Assembly (NCBI RefSeq): GCF_001262495.1
Contig: NZ_LGYE01000006.1
Span: 150,283-214,282 of the forward strand
Reading direction: 5' to 3'
Length of the DNA: 64,000 nt
From: Microbacterium sp. GCS4
GTDB taxonomy: Bacteria; Actinomycetota; Actinomycetes; Actinomycetales; Microbacteriaceae
Below the pieces are notes generated by a model. That model had not been told where the DNA came from and ran no database searches. It saw nothing but the letters and a program-made list of their open reading frames with translations. Made by a program: the position numbers and the translations under genes. Shown piece after piece: positions 1-9,027 of the stretch (its first letter is position 1; the number at the start of each line of letters is the position of its first letter).

Positions 1-855
1 GTCGCCGGCCGAGATCACGTCGAGCGTGGCGAGCAGAGTTACGGGCGCGACGTCCGTCCCCTCCTCGACCGACTCGGCGAAACCCTCGGGGGTCACGTCG
101 GTGAGACCGGCGGCCTCCGCCAGGTAGCCGGGCACGGGCTCGGTGATGATGACGTTCGCGCCGCCTGCGCCGGTCTTGATGTTCTCGAGGTCGGACTCGA
201 AGCCCTCCAGGTCGGCGACGATCGCCTCAGCGTTCGCGGTGAAGTCGGCCTCGCCCTCGGGGTCGAGCTCGCTCAGCTCGTCGGCGATCGCCTCGGCGAC
301 GTGGATCATGGTGTGCGGGTCGAACCACACGTGCTCGTTGAAGCCCTCGATGTGGTCATGGCCCTCGTGACCGTCCTCGCCCTCGGCGTGGTCGTGGTCG
401 TGGTCCTCCTCGGTGGCCTCGGCATCCGGCGCAGCGGTCTCCTCCGCGTGGTCGCCCTCATCGTCTGAGTGCTCGTGACCCTCGTTGCCCGGGTAGTCGT
501 GCGAGTACTCGACGGCCGTGACGACGTGCGGGTCGTCGGCATCCTGCAGCAGGGTGTCGATGAACGCGTCGTAGCCGCCGCCGTTCTCGATCACGAGGTC
601 GGCCTTCTGCACCGTGAGGCGGTCGCGGGCGGTGGCTTCGTAGGAGTGCGGGTCCTGCGTGACAGAGGTGATGATCGACTGGACGTCGATGCGGTCGCCG
701 CCGATCTGCTGTGCGAGAGAGCCGTAGACGTTGGTGCTCGCGACGACCGTGATGCCGTCGTCGCCGCCCTCCCCCGCCGCGGGGGTGGAGGAGCATCCGG
801 CCAGCGTCAGGGCGGCGACGGATGCGAGGGCGAGGGCGAGCACGGGCTTCTTCAT
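1..855 (-). CDS. znuA: Zinc ABC transporter substrate-binding lipoprotein (ZnuA-like), C-terminus outside window
   Basis: Lipoprotein that would capture Zn(II) (or Mn) outside the membrane for an ABC importer of the cluster-9 metal-binding family. Reading leftward from ATG at 855, a 20-residue signal peptide ends in the lipobox LAGC. A DPHSYEAT motif near residue 70 and EHVWFDPHT near residue 180 carry the expected metal-ligand histidines. Between them lies a long Asp/Glu/His loop with several HDHDH and HEGHDH clusters, typical of ZnuA-type proteins. All 285 codons present are open and the gene runs off the left edge, so permease and ATPase genes probably lie beyond it. The Zur-type palindrome just upstream supports zinc as substrate. 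Confidence 0.9.
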   Translation of the reverse strand, partial: MKKPVLALALASVAALTLAGCSSTPAAGEGGDDGITVVASTNVYGSLAQQIGGDRIDVQSIITSVTQDPHSYEATARDRLTVQKADLVIENGGGYDAFIDTLLQDADDPHVVTAVEYSHDYPGNEGHEHSDDEGDHAEETAAPDAEATEEDHDHDHAEGEDGHEGHDHIEGFNEHVWFDPHTMIHVAEAIADELSELDPEGEADFTANAEAIVADLEGFESDLENIKTGAGGANVIITEPVPGYLAEAAGLTDVTPEGFAESVEEGTDVAPVTLLATLDVISAGD

Positions 856-875
856 GCCCTCACTCTACGCGCTAA

Positions 876-890
876 TGATAACCGTTATCA
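876..890. promoter_or_regulatory. Zur-type operator upstream of znuA
   Basis: TGATAACCGTTATCA is a 15-base palindrome with only its central base unpaired. It ends 21 bases before the znuA start codon. Its form (TGATAAC/GTTATCA) matches Fur-superfamily boxes, and the Zn-binding gene downstream makes Zur the likely repressor. The regulator itself is not in this window. Confidence 0.75.
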
Positions 891-920
891 AACTCGCAAC
901 TAGACCTGCTCACCCACCCC

Positions 921-987
921 GGGGGCCGACACGCCAGATCGCGGCCGGATCCGTCGAAACGGTCCGACATCTGGCGTGTCGGCCCCC
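921..987. terminator. Perfect 19-base inverted repeat after the glucosidase operon
   Basis: Arms at 921-939 and 969-987 (starting GGGGGCCGACACGCC) are exact reverse complements around a 29-base loop. The hairpin lies 24 bases after the stop of the GH13 gene and behind the znuA promoter, so it probably terminates the glucoside operon. It has no U-tract, as is usual for high-GC actinobacterial terminators. A mobile palindromic element is an alternative. Confidence 0.6.
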
Positions 988-1010
988 GAAGTGGAACGCG
1001 ACGAAACGCG

Positions 1011-2702
1011 TCAGGCCACGAGCCCCGCGGGAGCGATCCACACCGTCGAATCCGCAGGCACGGCGCCGTCGACGACTGCGCCGAGCACCACATCGCCCGC
1101 GGCCTCCCCGAGGTCGAACGGCTCCGACCCGAAGTTCGTCACGATCTGCCAGCCGTTCGGTCGAGCGAAGCGCAGCACGTCGGCGCGGCCGGTCTCGATC
1201 CACTCGAGGCTCTCCTCGGTCTGCAGCAGGTGCCGCAGACGCAGCGCCTCCCGGTACAGCGTCAGCGTCGACGAGGGGTCGCCGTCCTCGGCATCCACCG
1301 CGTACTCGGCGAACCACGCCGGCTGCGGCAGGTGGGCCTCACTCGCGCCGAAGCCGAACGAGGGGCCGGATGCGGTCCACGGCAGCGGCACGCGGCATCC
1401 GTCCCGTCCGAGCCCGTCGAAGTCGGCTCCGCGGAAGAACGACGGGTCCTGTCGCTGTTCCGGTGCGATCTCGGCGACCTCCTGCAGGCCGAGCTCCTCG
1501 CCCTGGTACAGGTAGGTGCTGCCGGGAAGGCCGAGCAGCAGCAGCGTCGCGGCGTGGGCCCGGCGCAGACCGAGCTCGCGGTCGAGCTGGTCGGCGGGAC
1601 CGCCGTCGCGCACCCATTCGACGCCCTGCTTCACGCCCTCGCGTCCGGCGAGCGGCGCGAGGCCGTACCGCGTGGCGTGGCGGGTCACGTCGTGGTTCGA
1701 CAGCACCCAGGTCGTCGACGACCCCGTGGCGCGCGCCTGGGCGAGATTGTCGGTGATGATCGTCCGGAAGGAGGGAGCGTCGAAGTCCGCCACGAGCAGG
1801 TCGAAGTTGAACGCCTGCCCCAGCCCCTCGGCCGAGGCGTAGCGGGCACGGCGCTCGGGCGTCGACACCCAGGCCTCTGCGACGGCCGTGCGAGGCGGGT
1901 CGTACTCGTTGAAGACCCGTCGCCACTCGGCGTACACCTCGTGCACGTCGTCGCGGTCGTGCAGCGGGTGGTTCCCGTCGTGCGGCAGCGCGTCGAGCGC
2001 GGCGCGGTCGGGCAGCGGCTCGCTGAGGTCCTTCGTGAGCATGTGCGCCACATCGATGCGGAATCCGTCGACACCGCGATCCGACCAGAAGCGCAGGGTC
2101 TTCAGGAAGTCCTCGCGCACCTCGGGGTGGTCCCAGTTGAGGTCGGGCTGCTCGGGCGCGAAGCTGTGCAGGTACCACTGGCCGTCCTCGACGCGCTCCC
2201 ACGCCGATCCGCCGAACGCGGCACCCCAGTCGGTCGGCGGCTCCGCGCCATCCGGCCCCGCGCCCTCACGGAAGATGTACCGCTCGCGCGCCGCCGAGCC
2301 GCGGCCCGCGGCGAGCGCCTCCCGGAACCACTCGTGCAGGTCGGACGAGTGGTTGGGAACGATGTCGACCACGACGCGGATGCCGCGGGCGTGCAGCGCC
2401 GCGACCATGTCGTCGAAGTCGTCGAGGGTCCCGAGCCGCGGGTCGACGTTCCGGTAGTCGGCGACGTCGTACCCGCCGTCGGCGAGCGCCGAGGGGTAGA
2501 ACGGGCTCAGCCACACCGCATCGATGCCGAGCTCGGCGAGGTAGTCGGCGCGCGAGACGATGCCGGGGATGTCACCCAGGCCGTCGCCGTTCGCATCCGC
2601 GAAGCTGCGGGGGTAGATCTGGTAGACGGCCGCCTGACGCCACCAGGCGGCGGCATCCGACGTGTGGTCGTTGCGGGTCTCGGTGAGAGTCGCATCGGTC
2701 AT
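1011..2702 (-). CDS. Alpha-glucosidase, glycoside hydrolase family 13
   Basis: 563-residue cytoplasmic enzyme hydrolysing alpha-glucosides (oligo-1,6-glucosidase/maltase/trehalose-hydrolase-like group). GH13 conserved regions appear in order: AVYQIYPRSF near residue 26, DIVPNHSS near 115, GFRIDVAH (nucleophile Asp) near 215, AEAWV (acid/base Glu) near 275 and LSNHDVTRH near 345. There is no signal peptide, so it acts on imported sugar. It is last in a leftward operon behind two ABC permeases and a binding protein, separated from them by a palindromic repeat, so expression may be uncoupled. The exact linkage preference cannot be read from the sequence. Confidence 0.92.
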   Translation of the reverse strand: MTDATLTETRNDHTSDAAAWWRQAAVYQIYPRSFADANGDGLGDIPGIVSRADYLAELGIDAVWLSPFYPSALADGGYDVADYRNVDPRLGTLDDFDDMVAALHARGIRVVVDIVPNHSSDLHEWFREALAAGRGSAARERYIFREGAGPDGAEPPTDWGAAFGGSAWERVEDGQWYLHSFAPEQPDLNWDHPEVREDFLKTLRFWSDRGVDGFRIDVAHMLTKDLSEPLPDRAALDALPHDGNHPLHDRDDVHEVYAEWRRVFNEYDPPRTAVAEAWVSTPERRARYASAEGLGQAFNFDLLVADFDAPSFRTIITDNLAQARATGSSTTWVLSNHDVTRHATRYGLAPLAGREGVKQGVEWVRDGGPADQLDRELGLRRAHAATLLLLGLPGSTYLYQGEELGLQEVAEIAPEQRQDPSFFRGADFDGLGRDGCRVPLPWTASGPSFGFGASEAHLPQPAWFAEYAVDAEDGDPSSTLTLYREALRLRHLLQTEESLEWIETGRADVLRFARPNGWQIVTNFGSEPFDLGEAAGDVVLGAVVDGAVPADSTVWIAPAGLVA

Positions 2703-2761
2703 AGCGGGGTGGTGCTCCTTCTTCTTGTTGCGGTGGTTCGGGGAGTGGTCGTGCGGTTCTC

Positions 2762-2880
2762 GGCGCGTTTCGTCACTTCGTCTCGCTGCGCTCGCTCAGT
2801 ACGGCGCTCGTCGCTGCGCTCCTCGCTCAACGACCGGGACTCAGAGGTCGTTGAGCGAGCGGGGCGAGACGAAACGCGCC
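2762..2880. repeat. Palindromic intercistronic repeat, copy 1
   Basis: Outer arms GGCGCGTTTCGTC (2762-2774) and its complement (2868-2880) enclose inner arms CTCGCTCAACGACC (2822-2835) and its complement (2846-2859). The same words (GAGCGAGACGAAACG, CTCGCTCAAYGACC) recur at 13041-13116. It sits between the permease stop and the glucosidase start on one transcript, so it could stall polymerase or protect upstream mRNA. It behaves like a REP-type dispersed element. Confidence 0.7.
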
Positions 2881-2890
2881 GCATCCTCGA

Positions 2891-3769
2891 TCAGCCCTTG
2901 ACGGCACCCTGCGTGACGCCCTCCATCACGAAGCGCTGCGTGAACAGGTACGCGAGGATCGCCGGCGCCATCGCCATGAGGTACGACGCGAAGGCGACGT
3001 TGTAGTTGTTGCTGAACTGGTTCTGGAAGAGGTTCTGCCGCACCGGGAGCGTCTGCAGCGCCGGGTCGGAGATGATGAGCGACGGCATCATGAAGTCGTT
3101 CCACGCGTACAGGAACGCGAAGATGCCGACCGTGGCGCTCATGGGCGCGAGCAGCGGGAAGATGAGCTGCCAGAACGTCTGCCACGTGGTCGCGCCGTCG
3201 ATGCGGGCGCTCTCCTCGAGCTCCAGCGGGATCGACCGCAGGAACGCGGTGAACAGCAGCACGCTGAAGCTCAGCTGGAACATCGTGGCGAGGATGATCA
3301 CGCCGAACGGGTTGTCGAGGCCGACGCGTCCGGTGAGCTGGATCTGCGGCAGCGCCACCACCGGGAACGGGATGAACATGGCCGCGAGCAGGTAGAAGAA
3401 CGACCAGCGGAACAGCTTGCGGTCCCAGTTGCGCACGATCGCGTAGGAGGCGAACGCCGCGAGGACGATCGTCGCGCACACCGTGCCCGCGGTCACGAGC
3501 AGCGAGATGCCGGCGCCGACGGGGAACTTCGTGAGGTTCCACGCCTCCACGAAGCCGTCGAGGCTGAACGGTGCGGGGAACGAGAAGGCGTTGCCGTCGA
3601 CCGCCTGGCCCGTGGTCTTGAACGCCATCGAAATCGTCACGTACAGCGGTAGCAGCACCGTGACGGCGCACAGGATGAGGATGATCGTGCCCGACCAGTT
3701 GACGCGCTCCATGCGGATGCGCGGCTTCTTGCCGGAGGAGGTGACGGTGGTGAGTGTCTGCGTCGACAT
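2891..3769 (-). CDS. Sugar ABC transporter permease, MalG type
   Basis: 292-residue inner-membrane subunit of an alpha-glucoside importer. A short cytoplasmic N-terminus is followed by a first membrane helix near residues 28-50 and about five more. The EAA-type loop (EESARIDGATTWQTFWQLIFPLL region) that contacts the ATPase lies near residues 190-210. The start ATG at 3769 overlaps the TGA of the upstream permease as TGATG, implying translational coupling. No ATPase gene is present, so a shared MsiK-like ATPase encoded elsewhere is expected, as is common in actinobacteria. Confidence 0.92.
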   Translation of the reverse strand: MSTQTLTTVTSSGKKPRIRMERVNWSGTIILILCAVTVLLPLYVTISMAFKTTGQAVDGNAFSFPAPFSLDGFVEAWNLTKFPVGAGISLLVTAGTVCATIVLAAFASYAIVRNWDRKLFRWSFFYLLAAMFIPFPVVALPQIQLTGRVGLDNPFGVIILATMFQLSFSVLLFTAFLRSIPLELEESARIDGATTWQTFWQLIFPLLAPMSATVGIFAFLYAWNDFMMPSLIISDPALQTLPVRQNLFQNQFSNNYNVAFASYLMAMAPAILAYLFTQRFVMEGVTQGAVKG

Positions 3770-4734
3770 CAGAGGGCGTTCCTTCCGCGGGTCAGCGAGA
3801 GCTGCAGCAGGGAGATGAGCACCGCGACGATGAAGAAGATCGTGGCGTTGGCCATCTGGTAGGCGTAGTCGCCGCCGTTGAAGCCGGCGATGATCGTCAT
3901 GGCGACGCTGCGGGTCGCGGTGCCCGGTCCGCCGTTGGTCAGACCGACGATGATGTCGTAGGCGTTGAGGAAGCCCTTGAACCCGAGGATGACGTTGATC
4001 ACGACGTAGCCCGCGACGAGCGGCACCGTGATGCGCATGAGCTGCTGCGTCTCGCTCGCGCCGTCGATGCTCGCGGCCTCGTACACATCGCCGGGCACCG
4101 ACAGGAGACCGGCGATGTAGATGAGGAGCGTTCCGGGCGTCGCCTGCCAGGCCGTCACGATCACGATCGCGACCCAGGCGAGGTCGGGGTTCGCGAGCAG
4201 GCTCGTCTCGAGCCACGGGATGCCGGTAGCGGCGCCCGCGGCGGGGAGGGAGTTCGAGAACAGGAAGTTGAAGACGTAGGCGATGATGATGCCCGAGATC
4301 ACCATCGGGATCACGAAGATCGTGCGCAGCCCGGTCTTGAAGCGGATGCGGGAGGTCAGGCCCACCGCGAGCATGAACGCGATCACGTTGACGACGATCA
4401 CGGTCGCGATCGAGAAGCCGAACGTGAAGAGGTAGCTCTGCAGGATCGACGGATCGCTGAACATCGCGATGTAGTTCGTGAGGCCGTTGAAGCTCCACTC
4501 GCCGATGCCGATCGAGTCGGTGAAGCTGAAGAAGATGCCCATGACGCCCGGCACCGTGATCGCGAGCGTGAACAGGATCAGCGTCGGCACGAGGAAGAAG
4601 TAGTAGATCGGCTCGACGCGTCGGCGCTTGTGCAGCGTGCGCGGTGCGCCGGTCACGATCGCGGTCGTGTCAGTCGTCGGGGTGTTCGGCTTCGTGAGGT
4701 TCGACACCGCGGGTGCCGGGGTGGCGTTCGTCAT
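3769..4734 (-). CDS. Sugar ABC transporter permease, MalF type
   Basis: 321-residue membrane subunit paired with the adjacent MalG-type permease. A Thr/Pro/Ala-rich cytoplasmic tail of about 45 residues precedes the first helix (YYFFLVPTLILF). The EAA-type loop EAASIDGASETQQLMRITVP lies near residue 230. ATG at 4734 overlaps the end of the binding-protein gene by four bases (ATGA), so the operon order is binding protein, F, G, glucosidase. Confidence 0.92.
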   Translation of the reverse strand: MTNATPAPAVSNLTKPNTPTTDTTAIVTGAPRTLHKRRRVEPIYYFFLVPTLILFTLAITVPGVMGIFFSFTDSIGIGEWSFNGLTNYIAMFSDPSILQSYLFTFGFSIATVIVVNVIAFMLAVGLTSRIRFKTGLRTIFVIPMVISGIIIAYVFNFLFSNSLPAAGAATGIPWLETSLLANPDLAWVAIVIVTAWQATPGTLLIYIAGLLSVPGDVYEAASIDGASETQQLMRITVPLVAGYVVINVILGFKGFLNAYDIIVGLTNGGPGTATRSVAMTIIAGFNGGDYAYQMANATIFFIVAVLISLLQLSLTRGRNAL

Positions 4735-6056
4735 GGCGTCGGCTCCTCTGCCTCGGCGGATGCGTTGTCCTGCGTGGTGGGGATCGGCGCGCGGAACGCG
4801 ATGCGCGCCCAGTCGGCGTCCATGGTGCGCAGCGTCGACGCGGGCGAGGCGCCGAGCACCATCGCCTGCACGTAGTTGTTGAGCGGCAACGTCTTGGGGA
4901 CGAGCACGGAGGGGCCCTGATAGATCTGCCCGTTGTCGTAGTACTCGATCATCCCCTCGATGCGCGGGTCGTCGGGGGCGGGAGCATCCGTCGTGGGCGT
5001 GAACCCGAGCTGCGAGGCGTTGTAGGCCTCGATGTTCTCGGGGAGGTAGAGGTACTCGAGGAAGTCGCGGGCGGCCTCCTGGTGGCGCGAGCCCTCGGGG
5101 ATCATCGCCGCGAGGTCCATGTTGACGCGCACGCCGAGGTCGGCGGGGTCGTCGGTCATCGGGAGCGGGAAGGTGCCGAGTGCGAGGTCGGGCGCGGTCT
5201 TGGCGATCTCGCTGAACGCCCACGGACCCTGCAGGTACATCGCGGCCTCGCCCTTCGAGAACGCGAGGTTGCCGTCGCCGTAGCCGCGGCTCGCGGCATC
5301 CGAGTTCGTGTAGTCGTTCGCGAGCTGCATCATGCGGTCCATGGGCTCGGCGAAGTCCTTCTCGAAGGAGACGGGCGAGTCGGCGCCGACGTCGGCGCCC
5401 TCTTCCGCCATCGAGTCGAAGAAGTCGATCACGTCGACCGAGCCGCCGGCGGTGTAGTCGTACCAGCCCTGCGCGACGGTCCAGTCGTCCTTGAAGGTCG
5501 CGTAGAACGGGTCGATCCCCGCGGCCTTCAATTGGTCGCAGACGGCGATCAGCTCGTCCCAGGTGGTGGGGACCTCGAGGCCCTGCTGGGCGAAGATGTC
5601 TTTGTTGTAGATGACGGATGCCGCCATCACGGAGTACGGCAGAGCACTGGTGCGCCCCTCGCAGGATCCGTACTGGTCCATGAGCGGACCGAGGTCGTCG
5701 CGGATGCCGCTCGCGGCCTCGGTGCCGGAGAGGTCGGTGAGCGCGCAGCGCTGCACGAACCGGGCGATCTCGTAGTTGTAGTTGGCGAGCATGATGTCGG
5801 GCGGGTTGCCGCGGACGAAGCTCGCCGACACGACGTCGACGCCCGAGGTGTCGATCTCGACCTTCACGTCGTTCTGCGAGGCGTTGTAGTCCGCGACCAG
5901 CTGGGTCATGAACTCGATCGCCTCGCGTTTGCTGAAGGTGAACCGGATGGTCTCGGCGCCGCCCGCCGAGGAGCAGGCCGTCAGCGCCGCGCCGACGAGC
6001 GCAAGCGTGGCGATTCCGGCTGCGACACGAGCCGGGCGTGGGGATCTCTCAGACAC
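4731..6056 (-). CDS. Extracellular sugar-binding lipoprotein of ABC transporter
   Basis: 441-residue solute-binding protein of the MalE/UgpB family (family 1). A signal peptide ends in the lipobox LTAC near residue 27, so the mature protein is lipid-anchored outside the membrane. GTG at 6056 is chosen because AAAGGA sits at the right distance before it. It is the first gene of the alpha-glucoside operon and reads away from the ROK regulator, whose predicted operator lies in the shared promoter. The neighbouring GH13 glucosidase suggests a maltose-, isomaltose- or trehalose-like ligand. Confidence 0.9.
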   Translation of the reverse strand: MSERSPRPARVAAGIATLALVGAALTACSSAGGAETIRFTFSKREAIEFMTQLVADYNASQNDVKVEIDTSGVDVVSASFVRGNPPDIMLANYNYEIARFVQRCALTDLSGTEAASGIRDDLGPLMDQYGSCEGRTSALPYSVMAASVIYNKDIFAQQGLEVPTTWDELIAVCDQLKAAGIDPFYATFKDDWTVAQGWYDYTAGGSVDVIDFFDSMAEEGADVGADSPVSFEKDFAEPMDRMMQLANDYTNSDAASRGYGDGNLAFSKGEAAMYLQGPWAFSEIAKTAPDLALGTFPLPMTDDPADLGVRVNMDLAAMIPEGSRHQEAARDFLEYLYLPENIEAYNASQLGFTPTTDAPAPDDPRIEGMIEYYDNGQIYQGPSVLVPKTLPLNNYVQAMVLGASPASTLRTMDADWARIAFRAPIPTTQDNASAEAEEPTP

Positions 6057-6085
6057 CGTCGTCCTTTCGTCCTGTAAATCGCAAG

Positions 6086-6110
6086 ACTAAATCTAGTGAG
6101 CGAATTTACT
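6086..6110. promoter_or_regulatory. Candidate ROK operator in divergent promoter
   Basis: ACTAAAT (6086-6092) and ATTTACT (6104-6110) form 7-base inverted arms with one mismatch around 11 bases. The site is markedly AT-rich against its surroundings and lies between the divergent ABC operon (start 6056) and ROK gene (start 6158). ROK repressors commonly bind AT-rich interrupted palindromes of this form. Confidence 0.5.
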
Positions 6111-6157
6111 TCGATGAGGGGTACTCTCTCATCTGAACGAGAGTGAGGTCAAGACCC

Positions 6158-7378
6158 GTGGCAGAATCCAGCGCCGGACTCGGCACCGGACGCGCGAGCG
6201 TCAGCGCGGTGCTCGACTTCGCCTGGACCGCGGGCGAGTTCACCGCGACCGAGGTCATGGCCGGCACCTCCCTCACGCGCTCGACCGCGATCGATGCGAT
6301 CGACACCCTCGTGAGCGCGACCGTGCTGCGCGAGCTGCCGAACGCCCGCGCCGCCGGCAGCTATCGTGCGGGCCGACCCGCGCGACGCTTCATGCTCGCC
6401 GACGACCTCGGCGTCGTGATCGGAGTGGATGCCGGCGACAGCCACCTCGCCGTCACGGTCGCCGACCCGATCGATCGCACGCTCGTGCACCACCGCACCG
6501 ACCTCGACACGACGCAGACCGGACGCGCCCGCCGCGCGACGATCCTGCGACAGATGGAGCACGCGCTGGATGAGGCCGGGTCGACGCGCGACGACGTGCT
6601 CGCGATCTGCGTGGGCGTCGCGGCGCCCGTGAATCGCGACGGCGTCTCTCCCCCGCATCCCGAAGGATTCTGGGAGCGCACGAACCCCGGACTCGCCGCG
6701 GCCCTCTCGGACTGGGCGCCCATCATCGAGGTCAAGAACGACGCCCAGCTCGCGGCGATCGCGGAGGGCTCGACAGGAGCCGCCATCGGATGCCGCGACT
6801 ACGTCGCACTGCTCGCGAGCGACCGTTTCGGCGGCGGGGTCGTGGTCGACGGGCATGTGCTGCACGGTGCCCATGGCGGTGTCGGCGAGGGGGTCGTCTT
6901 CGACCACATCGTCGGCGTGGGCTCGGCCTTCGGCCTCAGCCTCACCCTGCAGTCGCAGGTCCGTGCGGCCGTCGACGCGGGAGAGATCGGTCCCGACACC
7001 GCGATCGGCCGCCTCGCTGCGGCTGACCGCATCGACCCGCGTCTCGTGCTCACCGCCGCCGCCTCCGGGGACGCGGATGCCCTGCTCGCGACCACCCGCG
7101 TCGGCACGACCCTCGCCCGCGTGGTCGGCGTTCTCGGCAGCATGTACGACCCCGCGCGGGTGATCGTGTGCGGGGCCGTGGCCGAGAGGATCGAACCCGT
7201 GCTCGCCGCGGCCCGCGAGGTGCTCCCCACGCAGCTGCATCTCCCCGCTCCCGAGATCCTCGCCTCGACGCTCGGCGCCGAGGTCGTCTCGATCGGTGCC
7301 GTCACGACCGCGCGTCGCGCGGCGCGTGAGGTCGCCGTGCCGCGGCTGGCGGAGCGTCGGCTCGCCGCACGGGCGTAG
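6158..7378 (+). CDS. ROK-family transcriptional regulator
   Basis: About 406 residues: an N-terminal winged HTH (residues 15-75, FTATEVMAGTSLTRSTAIDAIDTL) joined to a sugar-kinase-like ROK domain with GVDAGDSHLAV near residue 90. The kinase phosphate motif DxGxT reads DAGDS, and the usual CxCGxxGC zinc motif is absent, so it is a sensor rather than a kinase. GTG at 6158 is preferred over GTG at 6143 because GAGAGTGAGG ends nine bases before it. It is divergent from the alpha-glucoside ABC operon and is its probable repressor. Its last 99 bases are duplicated at 9681-9779. Confidence 0.88.
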   Translation: MAESSAGLGTGRASVSAVLDFAWTAGEFTATEVMAGTSLTRSTAIDAIDTLVSATVLRELPNARAAGSYRAGRPARRFMLADDLGVVIGVDAGDSHLAVTVADPIDRTLVHHRTDLDTTQTGRARRATILRQMEHALDEAGSTRDDVLAICVGVAAPVNRDGVSPPHPEGFWERTNPGLAAALSDWAPIIEVKNDAQLAAIAEGSTGAAIGCRDYVALLASDRFGGGVVVDGHVLHGAHGGVGEGVVFDHIVGVGSAFGLSLTLQSQVRAAVDAGEIGPDTAIGRLAAADRIDPRLVLTAAASGDADALLATTRVGTTLARVVGVLGSMYDPARVIVCGAVAERIEPVLAAAREVLPTQLHLPAPEILASTLGAEVVSIGAVTTARRAAREVAVPRLAERRLAARA

Positions 7379-7407
7379 CGCCGCGGCTTCCATCGCGGCC
7401 CCGTCCG

Positions 7408-8448
7408 CTAGTCCGGCAGCTGCGCCGTGAAGCGTTCGTCGGTGGCACGGAGCACGCGCAGGATGTTGCCCGACCAGACCTTGTCGATATCGGCATCCGA
7501 CCACGCCGATGCGGCGAGCGCCTCGCGGAGTCGCGGGAAGCCTGTGACGTCGCCGAGCCCCTCGGGGAAGTGGTCGAATCCGTCGAAGTCGCTGCCGATG
7601 CCCACGTGATCGACGCCGGCGACCTCGCGGGCGTGCTCGAGGTGCGCGACGACGTGGTCGATCGTCACGGGCGGGGCGTCGCCCTCCTGCCCCGCGGCGA
7701 ACCAGTCGGCCCACTCCCGCGAGACGAAGACGGGCACGAACGAGACCATGATCACGCCGCCGTTGCCCTCCAGCCGCTGCAGGATGCCGTCGGGCACGTT
7801 GCGCGGATGGTCGGTCACCGCCCGGCACGACGAATGACTGAAGACGACGGGCGAATCGGTGATGCTCAGGGCGTGCTCCATCGTCGCCTCCGACACGTGC
7901 GACAGGTCGACGAGCATGCCGAGCGCGTTCATCTCGCGCACCACCGACTCGCCGAAGCCGCTCAGCCCGTCGTGCTGCGGCTCATCGGTCGCCGAGTCCG
8001 CCCAGGGCGTGTTGTTGTTGTGCGTGAGCGTCATGTACCGCACGCCGAGCCGCGCGAGCATCCGCAGTGCGGCGAGGGAGCCGCCGATGCTGTGGCCCCC
8101 CTCGGCACCGAGCAGGCTGGCGATCCGGCCCTCCTGTCCTGAGCGCACGACATCGTCGGCGGTGTGCGCGAGGGCCAGCCGCTCCGGATACCGCCGCACG
8201 AAGCGGTGCACGAAGTCGATCTGCTCGAGCGTGTACTGCACGGCATCCACGCCCGGCTCGTCCTCGGCGTAGACCGACCAGAACTGCCCGAGCACGCCGC
8301 CCTGCTGCATGCGGGGGAGGTCCGTCTGGAACGGGGAAGGTGCGGCGGCGTCGTCGAGTCCCTCCGCGGAGTAGTCGGCACGATTGCGTACCGCCCAGGG
8401 GAGGTCGTTGTGGCCGTCGATGAGTCCGGTCACCGGTGAGTCGGTCAT
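7408..8448 (-). CDS. Membrane-dipeptidase family (M19) peptidase
   Basis: 346-residue zinc dipeptidase of the renal dipeptidase family, hydrolysing dipeptides including D-amino-acid-containing ones. Metal and active-site motifs appear in order: DGHND near residue 11, EGG near 116, LSHVS near 182, HSSCR near 206 and GSDFDG near 288. No signal peptide is visible, so it is probably cytoplasmic. A TAGCCT hexamer ends six bases before the ATG, suggesting a leaderless message. It is convergent with the ROK gene and divergent from the 2H-phosphoesterase gene. It is missing from the duplicated copy of this neighbourhood at 9.68-10.3 kb. Confidence 0.92.
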   Translation of the reverse strand: MTDSPVTGLIDGHNDLPWAVRNRADYSAEGLDDAAAPSPFQTDLPRMQQGGVLGQFWSVYAEDEPGVDAVQYTLEQIDFVHRFVRRYPERLALAHTADDVVRSGQEGRIASLLGAEGGHSIGGSLAALRMLARLGVRYMTLTHNNNTPWADSATDEPQHDGLSGFGESVVREMNALGMLVDLSHVSEATMEHALSITDSPVVFSHSSCRAVTDHPRNVPDGILQRLEGNGGVIMVSFVPVFVSREWADWFAAGQEGDAPPVTIDHVVAHLEHAREVAGVDHVGIGSDFDGFDHFPEGLGDVTGFPRLREALAASAWSDADIDKVWSGNILRVLRATDERFTAQLPD

Positions 8449-8493
8449 AGGTCGAGGCTAGAGGCATCCTCGCCGTCACGGGATAATCGACCC
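8449..8493. promoter_or_regulatory. 45-base divergent leaderless promoter pair
   Basis: Rightward, GATAAT (8482-8487) ends six bases before GTG 8494. Leftward, TAGCCT read on the minus strand ends six bases before ATG 8448. Both spacings put the predicted transcription start at the start codon itself, with no room for a ribosome-binding site. Confidence 0.55.
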
Positions 8494-9027
8494 GTGCGAG
8501 ATCTCGAACTCCGACACTCCCCTTCGGCGATCGAGCTGCTGCTCGATCCGGAGACCGAGTCCGCAGTGCGCGCCGAGTGGGAGGCGCTCGCCGCCCTCGG
8601 GGTGTCGAGTCTCGCGGCGCACCTGTCGCCGACCAACCGTCCGCACATCACGCTCGTCGCGCGCGTGGGTCTCGCGACCGTGGATCCGGAGGTCTTCGCC
8701 GCGATGACGGGTTTCCCGATCACGCTCGGCGCACCGCTGCTGTTCGGGAGCGGCGAGCGCCGCGTTCTCGCCCGCAGCGTCGTCCCGACGGCGGAGCTGC
8801 TGGCGCTGCGGGATGCGGTGCTGTCGGCAGCCGGTCCCGGCGACGACGCCCCGCACACCGGCCCCGGGGAATGGATGCCGCACGTGGCCCTCGCGCGCCG
8901 GATCCGCGTCGCGGACCTCCCCGCAGCGCTGGGCTGCATCGGGGCAGATCTCCACGGACGTGCTGGCGTCGCGCGGCACTGGGATGCGGATGCCGGGGTC
9001 ACATCCGTGCTGGCGGTGGACCGATGA
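8494..9027 (+). CDS. 2H phosphoesterase / 2'-5' RNA ligase-like protein, copy A
   Basis: 177 residues with the two-motif layout of the LigT/2H phosphoesterase superfamily, whose members act on 2',3'-cyclic or 2'-5' RNA ends. The first motif is HIT (His51). The second is HVA (His130), where the family expects HxT or HxS, so activity may be reduced. GTG start with GATAAT six bases upstream suggests a leaderless message. It overlaps the next gene by ATGA. A paralogue at 9884-10315 keeps both motifs intact, which suggests duplication followed by decay of this copy's second motif. Confidence 0.75.
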   Translation: MRDLELRHSPSAIELLLDPETESAVRAEWEALAALGVSSLAAHLSPTNRPHITLVARVGLATVDPEVFAAMTGFPITLGAPLLFGSGERRVLARSVVPTAELLALRDAVLSAAGPGDDAPHTGPGEWMPHVALARRIRVADLPAALGCIGADLHGRAGVARHWDADAGVTSVLAVDR

